NCBI RefSeq assembly: GCF_020531845.1 | Contig: NZ_JAJAVF010000002.1 | Coordinates: forward strand, 717,543 to 781,542 | Source of the DNA: Methylobacillus methanolivorans | GTDB taxonomy: Bacteria; Pseudomonadota; Gammaproteobacteria; Burkholderiales; Methylophilaceae | Reading direction: 5' to 3' | Length of the DNA stretch: 64,000 nucleotides | Program-made: the position numbers and the translations under genes | Notes under the pieces: generated by a model | Seen by the model: only the letters and a program-made list of their open reading frames with translations | Databases searched by the model: none | Told to the model about the DNA's origin: nothing | Shown: positions 58,025 through 64,000 of the stretch, one piece after another | Numbering within the stretch: position 1 is the first letter of the stretch | Layout of the letters: every line of letters starts with the position of its first letter

Positions 58025-59157
58025 TTGATAAACGACAACACAGCCTGGGCAGCCTTTTCTTCGGTGTTCTGCCGCAGTAACTCATGCATGCGACGGAATT
58101 CGCTCTGAATATCGGCGATCTGGCTTTTATCCTTGAGCATCTGCAACAAGGTCGCCGCCAGTTTTTCCGGCACGGCATCGTGTTGCAATAATTCAGGCAC
58201 AATAAAGCGGCCAGCCAAGACGTTAGGCAAGCCAACATAAGGCAGGTATTTCATGCGTTTCAATATCTGCCAGCTCAAGTTAGGCATGCGATAAGTGATA
58301 ATCATGGGTCGCTTAATCAAGGCAGCTTCCAAGGTGGCCGTACCCGATGCCACAATCACCGCATTTGCGGCCTCCATGGCTCGATGAGCATGACCGAACA
58401 TAATATTGATGGGTAAATCATAACCCTCGTTCGCATACAAGGCGCGCTCAAAGATGGCGCGTGTCTCACGGGTAATCAAGGGCACAAGGAACCGTGCATC
58501 GGAACGCTCTGCCACAATCAACTTGGCAGTCTTGATATACAGATCAGCCAGCTGTTGCACTTCACTCTGGCGACTACCAGGTAGCATGGCGATCACTAGG
58601 CTATCAGCTGGCAACTTAAGCTCTTCTCTGGCGCCGTCGATATCAGCCTCCATAGGCAGCATATCCGCCAATGGGTGGCCAACATAGGACACCGGCACAC
58701 CAGCTTGCTTGTAGATCTCCGGCTCGAAAGGAAAGAGTGCCAGCATATGCGATACGGCTTGCTGGATTTTCTTGATCTTGCCACGCCGCCAAGCCCAGAT
58801 AGAAGGGCTAACATAATGTACGGTGGGAATGCCCTGGAGCTTGAGCTTGCGTTCCAGCGAAAAATTGAAGTCAGGTGCATCGATCCCGATAAACACATCC
58901 GGGCGATGCTCAAGGAAATAGTCCCCTACCTGCCTGCGAATCTTGAGCAGACCTGGCAAATGACGCAGGACTTCAACGTAGCCACGTACAGAAAGCCTTT
59001 CCATCGGGAACAAGGTCTCTGCCCCTTCGGCGATCATCTTCGGGCCAGCAATGCCTACAAACTTAAGGTCGGGACGTTGCTTCTTCAACGCCCGGATTAA
59101 ATGACTACCCAATAGATCGCCAGAAGCCTCTCCGGCCACAATACCAATGGTCGGCAT
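58021..59157 (-). CDS. lpxB: Lipid-A-disaccharide synthase
   Basis: Joins UDP-diacylglucosamine and lipid X into the lipid A disaccharide. Family motifs: [13 protein letters not shown] at the N terminus, [39 protein letters not shown] and [11 protein letters not shown]. At 378 residues it is full length. It follows lpxA by 14 bp. Confidence 0.97.
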   Translation of the reverse strand: MPTIGIVAGEASGDLLGSHLIRALKKQRPDLKFVGIAGPKMIAEGAETLFPMERLSVRGYVEVLRHLPGLLKIRRQVGDYFLEHRPDVFIGIDAPDFNFSLERKLKLQGIPTVHYVSPSIWAWRRGKIKKIQQAVSHMLALFPFEPEIYKQAGVPVSYVGHPLADMLPMEADIDGAREELKLPADSLVIAMLPGSRQSEVQQLADLYIKTAKLIVAERSDARFLVPLITRETRAIFERALYANEGYDLPINIMFGHAHRAMEAANAVIVASGTATLEAALIKRPMIITYRMPNLSWQILKRMKYLPYVGLPNVLAGRFIVPELLQHDAVPEKLAATLLQMLKDKSQIADIQSEFRRMHELLRQNTEEKAAQAVLSFIK

Positions 59158-59171
59158 GCAACACCCTGCTT

Positions 59172-59954
59172 CTAGCGGACAATACCGCGCGTTGAATGAT
59201 TAAGGAAATCAACCAGGATATTGAGTTCTGGTGATGTCTTTTGCTGTTCTGATAACTGCTGTTTGGCTTCTTCCAGTGTCAGGCCATTACGATACAGGGT
59301 TTTGTATGCGCGCTTGATCTGCAAGATATTGTCGGCAGAAAATCCGCGTCGCTTCAAGCCTTCAGAATTAATACCATGCGGCTTGGCATCATAACCAGCA
59401 GCTGTGACATAAGGCGGGATATCCTTGAACACCACCGAGCCCACAGCAGTAATCACATGGGAACCAATCTTGCAGAACTGGTGAATCAAGGTGAAACCAC
59501 CAAGAATGGCATGATCATGCACATCGACATGGCCTGCCAGGGATGAGTTATTGGCAAAAATAGTGTGATCGCCCACCAAGCAATCATGGGCGATATGTAC
59601 ATAAGCCATGATCCAGTTATGACTGCCGATCTTGGTTGTGCCTTTATCCTGTACGGTACCTCGATTAAAGGTACAGAACTCACGGATCGTATTGCCATCA
59701 CCAATTTCCAGTAACGTTGGCTCGTCCTTGAATTTCTTGTCCTGAGGTACTTCCCCCAACGATGAGTACTGGAATATCTGATTATTCTTGCCGATCGTGG
59801 TTGGACCTTTGATCACCACATGGCTGCCCACTCGGGTACCGGCATCAATGCGAACACCCGGCCCCACAATACTGAAAGCCCCGACCTCAACGCTAGAGTC
59901 CAGCTCAGCCTTGGGATCAATAATCGCTGTAGGATGTATCCTGGGTTCTGTCAT
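59172..59954 (-). CDS. lpxA: UDP-N-acetylglucosamine acyltransferase
   Basis: Catalyses the first step of lipid A synthesis. Left-handed hexapeptide repeats run through residues 1-190, with the catalytic His in [13 protein letters not shown], and the C-terminal helical domain follows. ATG 59954 ([13 protein letters not shown], 260 residues) fits the family; the longer frame nine codons upstream would overlap fabZ. It begins directly after the fabZ stop. Confidence 0.97.
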   Translation of the reverse strand: MTEPRIHPTAIIDPKAELDSSVEVGAFSIVGPGVRIDAGTRVGSHVVIKGPTTIGKNNQIFQYSSLGEVPQDKKFKDEPTLLEIGDGNTIREFCTFNRGTVQDKGTTKIGSHNWIMAYVHIAHDCLVGDHTIFANNSSLAGHVDVHDHAILGGFTLIHQFCKIGSHVITAVGSVVFKDIPPYVTAAGYDAKPHGINSEGLKRRGFSADNILQIKRAYKTLYRNGLTLEEAKQQLSEQQKTSPELNILVDFLNHSTRGIVR

Positions 59955-59956
59955 AC

Positions 59957-60418
59957 TTAAGCAATCGCCTTCAGAATACACATCATTTCAGCTTCGGCAA
60001 CGACAGCGCCATCTACCAGAGCCTCACCTTTATATTTCCAAATGCCACGTAAAACGCGATCAATGCTGACCTTGAGAATCAATTGATCTCCTGGTGAAAC
60101 CGGCTTCTTAAACCGAACATTATCCATGCCTGCAAAATAATAGACAGACTTATCATTTGGCTTGGTATCCATAGTCTTGAACGACAGGATAGCAGCAGCC
60201 TGCGCCATAGCTTCCACAATCAACACGCCGGGCATCACTGGATGGTAAGGAAAATGACCAGGGAAGAAAGGTTCGTTGATCGTGACATTTTTGACAGCCA
60301 CGATCTCTTTGTTTAACTCCAGCGAAAGCACACGATCCACCAATACAAAAGGATATCGGTGTGGCAGGTAATTCAGTATTTCATGAATATCCATGCTCGT
60401 CATAGCTTGTTCAGTCAT
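59957..60418 (-). CDS. fabZ: 3-hydroxyacyl-ACP dehydratase FabZ
   Basis: Dehydrates hydroxyacyl-ACP in fatty acid synthesis and balances lipid A against phospholipid production. The catalytic His-Glu pair lies in [27 protein letters not shown]. The hot-dog fold length of 153 residues is usual. Sits between lpxD and lpxA. Confidence 0.97.
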   Translation of the reverse strand: MTEQAMTSMDIHEILNYLPHRYPFVLVDRVLSLELNKEIVAVKNVTINEPFFPGHFPYHPVMPGVLIVEAMAQAAAILSFKTMDTKPNDKSVYYFAGMDNVRFKKPVSPGDQLILKVSIDRVLRGIWKYKGEALVDGAVVAEAEMMCILKAIA

Positions 60419-60446
60419 GGCTTTTCTCGTTTCTCAACATCAAATA

Positions 60447-61499
60447 TTATTTATCGTGCTGGGCGTCAGGTGCTTGCAGGGATGACAATTGCTTTTCCAA
60501 TTGCTTGACCCGCTCTGCAAGCTCTCCCAGTCTCCTGATACCCGCAGCAGTCCTGAGCCACTCATCATGACTCTGGAACGGCATTAATGCCGTGTAGGTG
60601 TCCGTTTTGGTTAACGAACGTGTAATCATACTACCTGGCGACACGGTCACGCCATCAGCGATTTCAAGGTGCCCCAGGATCATGGCTGCGCCACCAATAC
60701 GGCAATGTTTGCCCAGCACAGCACTTCCAGCAATGCCCACACATCCAGCGATCACAGAATGAGCGCCGATGCGGCAGTTGTGTCCGATCTGTACTAGGTT
60801 ATCAATCTTGCAACCCTCGTGGATAATGGTGTCGTCGATCGCGCCGCGATCAATCGTGGTATTGGCACCAATATCCACGTCATTCTCAATCACGACACGC
60901 CCGACCTGGGGAATCTTCACCCAACGCCCATTGTCCGGGGCATAACCGAAGCCATCCCCACCAATCACACTGCCTGAGAATATGCTACAGCGCTCACCAA
61001 TCACGCAGTGATGGTATAGCGTGACGTTGGCATGCAATACCGAATCTGCACCGACCTCTACCCCCTCACCAATCACACAGCCTGGATGCACTACAACACG
61101 CTCACCTAGCACCACATTCGCACCAATGACTGCGTGGGCCATGATAGTACAACTCGCAGGCACTGTCGCACTTGGTGCAATGCTAGCGCCCTGGTTAACG
61201 CCTGCCTCGTATTGAGGCTGGGGGTTTAGCAGGTCTGATACCTTGGCAAAATAGGCGTAAGGATTATCCGTGACAATTCTCGGCAAGGAGGTGATATCAC
61301 GGTTCTCTGGGGTCAATATCACTGCACTTGCCTTAGTTGTAGCCAGCATGGAGCGATACTTAGAGTCGGTCAGGAAACTAATCTGCCCTGCCTGAGCATT
61401 GGCAAGGGAGGCAACGCGAGAGATATGGACATCATCCATCCCCAACACATCCCCTCCCAGCCTAGATACAATCTCCCGCAGGGAATACGACGTACTCAT
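60447..61499 (-). CDS. lpxD: UDP-3-O-acylglucosamine N-acyltransferase
   Basis: Adds the second acyl chain in lipid A synthesis. It has an N-terminal uridine-binding domain (about 1-100), then hexapeptide repeats (about 105-300) with the catalytic His in [18 protein letters not shown], and a C-terminal helix that forms the ACP-binding part. At 350 residues it is typical. It follows skp by 25 bp. Confidence 0.97.
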   Translation of the reverse strand: MSTSYSLREIVSRLGGDVLGMDDVHISRVASLANAQAGQISFLTDSKYRSMLATTKASAVILTPENRDITSLPRIVTDNPYAYFAKVSDLLNPQPQYEAGVNQGASIAPSATVPASCTIMAHAVIGANVVLGERVVVHPGCVIGEGVEVGADSVLHANVTLYHHCVIGERCSIFSGSVIGGDGFGYAPDNGRWVKIPQVGRVVIENDVDIGANTTIDRGAIDDTIIHEGCKIDNLVQIGHNCRIGAHSVIAGCVGIAGSAVLGKHCRIGGAAMILGHLEIADGVTVSPGSMITRSLTKTDTYTALMPFQSHDEWLRTAAGIRRLGELAERVKQLEKQLSSLQAPDAQHDK

Positions 61500-61524
61500 T
61501 GAATAAAATAGCGACGAACTGAGC

Positions 61525-62028
61525 TTACTTCTTGCCCAATGATTTCAATACCTTGTCGGTAATATCAATCTTTTTGTTGGCATACGCGACACCACCGTAT
61601 ACCACCAGATCGTAGCCCTCAGCTTCAGACACAGATGTCACTGCCTTGTTAATACGATCCTGCAACACGCCCAATTCTTCGTTCTTACGCAGGTTCACAT
61701 CTTCGCGCAATTCACGTTGTTTGCGTTGAAACTCGATCTTAAGGTTGGAAGCATCTCGCTCTTTGTTGCGGCGATCAGCCTCAGACATGGTCAAGCTATC
61801 TTTTTCCAGCGCAGTCTCCAGATCACGAATCTGCTTTTGCAAGCGATCCAACTCAGTCGTACGCGGACCAAATTCCTTTTCCAGCTTCTTGCCGCTTTCC
61901 GCTGTTTGTGGCGCTTCCTGCAGGATCTTGTCAACCTGCACATAGCCAATTTTCAACTCGGCGGCCTGAGTACTGGCAGCAAAAGATAAAGCACTAGCGA
62001 CCAACAGACTTTTCAACAACTTATTCAA
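61525..62028 (-). CDS. skp: Periplasmic chaperone Skp/OmpH
   Basis: Escorts unfolded outer-membrane proteins to the BAM complex. A signal peptide ends near residue 22 (STQAAE). The mature part has the long coiled-coil tentacles ([29 protein letters not shown]...) and a C-terminal core [20 protein letters not shown]. At 167 residues it is normal. It lies 70 bp after bamA on the same strand. Confidence 0.95.
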   Translation of the reverse strand: MNKLLKSLLVASALSFAASTQAAELKIGYVQVDKILQEAPQTAESGKKLEKEFGPRTTELDRLQKQIRDLETALEKDSLTMSEADRRNKERDASNLKIEFQRKQRELREDVNLRKNEELGVLQDRINKAVTSVSEAEGYDLVVYGGVAYANKKIDITDKVLKSLGKK

Positions 62029-62098
62029 TTGACTTTCTCCTGATATACAAGCTTTTGCTTCAATAATTCAAATTTAACCAAATCATATTTAGACGAGC

Positions 62099-64000
62099 TT
62101 AGAACTGTTGCCCCATCTGGAATTGCAACATTTGTGTACGATCACCATCCTGTTTATTCAGTGGCTTGGCCAGCACTAACTTGATTGGACCAAATGGTGA
62201 CAGCCAGCTTACCCCAACACCTGTAGAGTAACGAATATCACTGAGGCTGGTAGAGTAATTTAAGCCGGCCTCATTAATACCGTCACCCGCAATAGAACCC
62301 GCATCGACAAATGTGCTCAAGCGCAAGGCATTGTTATCCTTCATACCAGGAATTGGGAAGTACAACTCTGCATTCGCAAGTAATCGCTTGGTACCACCGG
62401 CGGCAAAATCACGATAGCCTAAACCTGTTGTGTCATAGATACGAGGGCCAATCGAGCTTTGCTCATAACCACGCACCGAGTTCACACCACCGGCATAGAA
62501 ATTCTTGAAGAACGGGAAATCCTTGTTGCCATAAGTATTACCATAGCCGATCTCGCCATTGAGCATTAAGGTCACGCTCTTGCTGATATCCTTGTACCAA
62601 GCATGCTTGTATTCAAGCTTGTAGTACTGCAAATCTAGGCCAGGCAAAGCAATCTCGGAGCTGATACGCTGTAGCACACCCTTGCTTGGGAACATGATGT
62701 TATCCCGCGTATCGTGCGTCCAAGCCAGGTTAGTAAACCAAGAACTATTACTGCAACTATTCGCGTCTTCAGAACTGCTGCAATAGCGCCTGAACTGCGG
62801 AGGACTGTTACTGCTCAACTCAACATCCGTGTAATCGAACGTCAGACCTGCACTAATAAAATCACGCTCATTCAATGGCATACCGAAGTTTACACCTGCA
62901 CCATAAGATGCAGTTTTGTAATCACCTGTACGCAGGTAGGTCGTGTCGACTTTGCGATGATAAACATTGAAACCACGGCTGATACCATCAGGTGTGAAGT
63001 AAGGGTCAGTATAGGTCAGCGAGTAAACCGTATTGATGCGGCCAGTATTTACCTGCGCAGCCACTCGGTTACCAGTGCCAAGGAAGTTATTCTGGTTGAT
63101 GGTGACGCCCAGCACAACACCTTCAAAGCTGGAGAGACCAGCACCAAACATCACGCTACCTGTTGAGCGCTCCGTCACGTTGATATTGAGATCAACCTGA
63201 TCATTGGTACCAGGCACTGCTGGTGTTTCGACGTTGACATCGGAGAAATACTGTAAACGCTCAAGACGCTGCTTGGAACGCTCGATCTTGTCCGCACCAT
63301 ACCATGCAGACTCAAGCTGTCGCATTTCGCGACGCAACACCTCGTCACGTGTCCGCGTATTGCCAGTTAGGTTGATACGGCGAACATAAACTCGACGACC
63401 TGGATCAATAAAGAAAGTAAAGGCAACAGTATGCTTTTCCTTATTCACCTCAGGAATGGCGTTAACATTGGAGAATGCGTAACCATCATTACCCAGGCGA
63501 TCATTGATGGCTTTGCTAGATTCAGTCACACGTTGGCGATTGAACACTTCACCAGATGACACAGAAATCAGGTTACGCGCCTCTGCTTCAGGGATCAACA
63601 TTTCACCGGCCAGCTTGACGTCCGTTACGGTGTACTTTTCGCCTTCGGTAACATTGATGGTGATATAAATATCACGCTTATCAGGGGTAATAGAGACTTG
63701 AGTGGAATCAATATTGAACTCAAGATAGCCCTGATTCATGTAGAAAGAACGCAATGCCTCCAAGTCGGCTGTCAGTTTCTGGCGAGAATATTGATCATTT
63801 TTATTCCACCAGGTCAGCCAGTTAGGCGTTGTCAGCGTCAGCTTTTCCAGCAATTCATCCTTCGTGAATTCCTTGTTGCCGACAATGTTGATATTGCGAA
63901 TTTTGGAGACTGCACCTTCTTCAATATCAAACCTTACAGCAACGCGGTTACGCTCCAGTGGCGTCACTGATGTCTTGACCGAAGCACCATACTTACCCTG
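62099..64000 (-). CDS. bamA: Outer-membrane protein assembly factor BamA, 5' end beyond the window
   Basis: The beta-barrel insertase of the BAM complex. The frame stays open to the right edge (reading QGKYGASVKTSVTPL before the GTG that could be misread as a start), so the N-terminal signal and first POTRA domain(s) lie outside. Visible are POTRA repeats (VSKIRNINIVGNKEF, VTDVKLAGEM, VYVRRINLTGNTRTRDEVLRREM) and the barrel with the diagnostic VRGYEQ loop and a terminal aromatic MGQQF. About 634 residues are present. skp, lpxD, fabZ and lpxA follow in the conserved order. Confidence 0.97.
   Translation of the reverse strand, partial: QGKYGASVKTSVTPLERNRVAVRFDIEEGAVSKIRNINIVGNKEFTKDELLEKLTLTTPNWLTWWNKNDQYSRQKLTADLEALRSFYMNQGYLEFNIDSTQVSITPDKRDIYITINVTEGEKYTVTDVKLAGEMLIPEAEARNLISVSSGEVFNRQRVTESSKAINDRLGNDGYAFSNVNAIPEVNKEKHTVAFTFFIDPGRRVYVRRINLTGNTRTRDEVLRREMRQLESAWYGADKIERSKQRLERLQYFSDVNVETPAVPGTNDQVDLNINVTERSTGSVMFGAGLSSFEGVVLGVTINQNNFLGTGNRVAAQVNTGRINTVYSLTYTDPYFTPDGISRGFNVYHRKVDTTYLRTGDYKTASYGAGVNFGMPLNERDFISAGLTFDYTDVELSSNSPPQFRRYCSSSEDANSCSNSSWFTNLAWTHDTRDNIMFPSKGVLQRISSEIALPGLDLQYYKLEYKHAWYKDISKSVTLMLNGEIGYGNTYGNKDFPFFKNFYAGGVNSVRGYEQSSIGPRIYDTTGLGYRDFAAGGTKRLLANAELYFPIPGMKDNNALRLSTFVDAGSIAGDGINEAGLNYSTSLSDIRYSTGVGVSWLSPFGPIKLVLAKPLNKQDGDRTQMLQFQMGQQF

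Noticed and set aside
63965..63967. GTG as the start of bamA
   Set aside because: The frame continues upstream to the edge with POTRA-like sequence, so this is an internal Val codon.

Overview
This is a gene-dense, roughly balanced-GC chromosomal window of a Gram-negative bacterium. It carries lipid A, BAM, murein and outer-membrane phospholipase genes. Gene orders (yceD-rpmF-plsX-fabHDG-acpP-fabF-pabC-mltG-tmk-holB-tatD, dnaQ-rnhA-methyltransferase-gloB-mltD, bamA-skp-lpxD-fabZ-lpxA-lpxB-rnhB, smc-zipA-ligA) are those of Beta/Gammaproteobacteria. Two-subunit pyruvate carboxylase (pycA/pycB), hpnCDE squalene genes and a methylthioinosine-type phosphorylase point to a betaproteobacterium. A methylotroph of the Methylophilaceae type is my best guess, but this is inference and no methylotrophy gene lies in the window. 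Nearly everything is chromosomal core. No insertion sequence, CRISPR array or rRNA was seen.

Layout. 1-9774 (minus): smc, zipA, ligA, cysQ, a periplasmic TPR protein and msrP, which is cut by the left edge. 9836-14593 (plus): queF, an LTA-synthase-like membrane sulfatase-fold protein, and a 760-residue glycosidase-fold plus LPS-kinase-fold fusion. 14625-14895: a strong promoter, tRNA-Ala, tRNA-Glu and a terminator. 14921-17875: pldA, then a small AT-rich islet (a GAF-like hypothetical divergent from a Mu-type/S24 repressor) abutting the 3' end of tRNA-Ser. 17938-22729: def and an MTA/MTI phosphorylase facing hpnC-hpnD-hpnE and a small membrane protein. 22857-24537: glgA (TTG start) followed by a candidate small RNA with anti-Shine-Dalgarno loops. 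24556-33120: orn, an M48 protease, rsgA, an HDAC-family deacetylase, queD, and the dnaQ-rnhA-methyltransferase / gloB-mltD cluster. 33133-36681: a peptide-type ABC binding lipoprotein and two permeases without an ATPase. 36690-40818: a PAS-GGDEF-EAL protein, a small exported BamE-like protein, a PhnP-like hydrolase and tatD.

40864-51152 (minus) is a long fatty-acid and replication supercluster: yceD, rpmF, plsX, fabH, fabD, fabG, acpP, fabF, pabC, mltG, tmk, holB, pilZ. It has an internal hairpin after rpmF, a clear acpP promoter, a terminator after fabF and a DnaA-box-like cluster before pabC. On the other side of an overlapping divergent promoter, pycA-pycB run on plus (51226-54534), followed by maf/yceF, a DUF4139 protein and an RsmI-like methylase. 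The right end (57443-64000, minus) is the envelope cluster bamA (cut by the edge), skp, lpxD, fabZ, lpxA, lpxB, rnhB.

Most of the window is ordinary. The parts worth a second look are the fusion protein and its LTA-synthase-like neighbour, the tRNA-Ser islet, the CUCCUCCC small-RNA candidate, and the regulatory DNA at yceD/pycA, rpmF/plsX and pabC.
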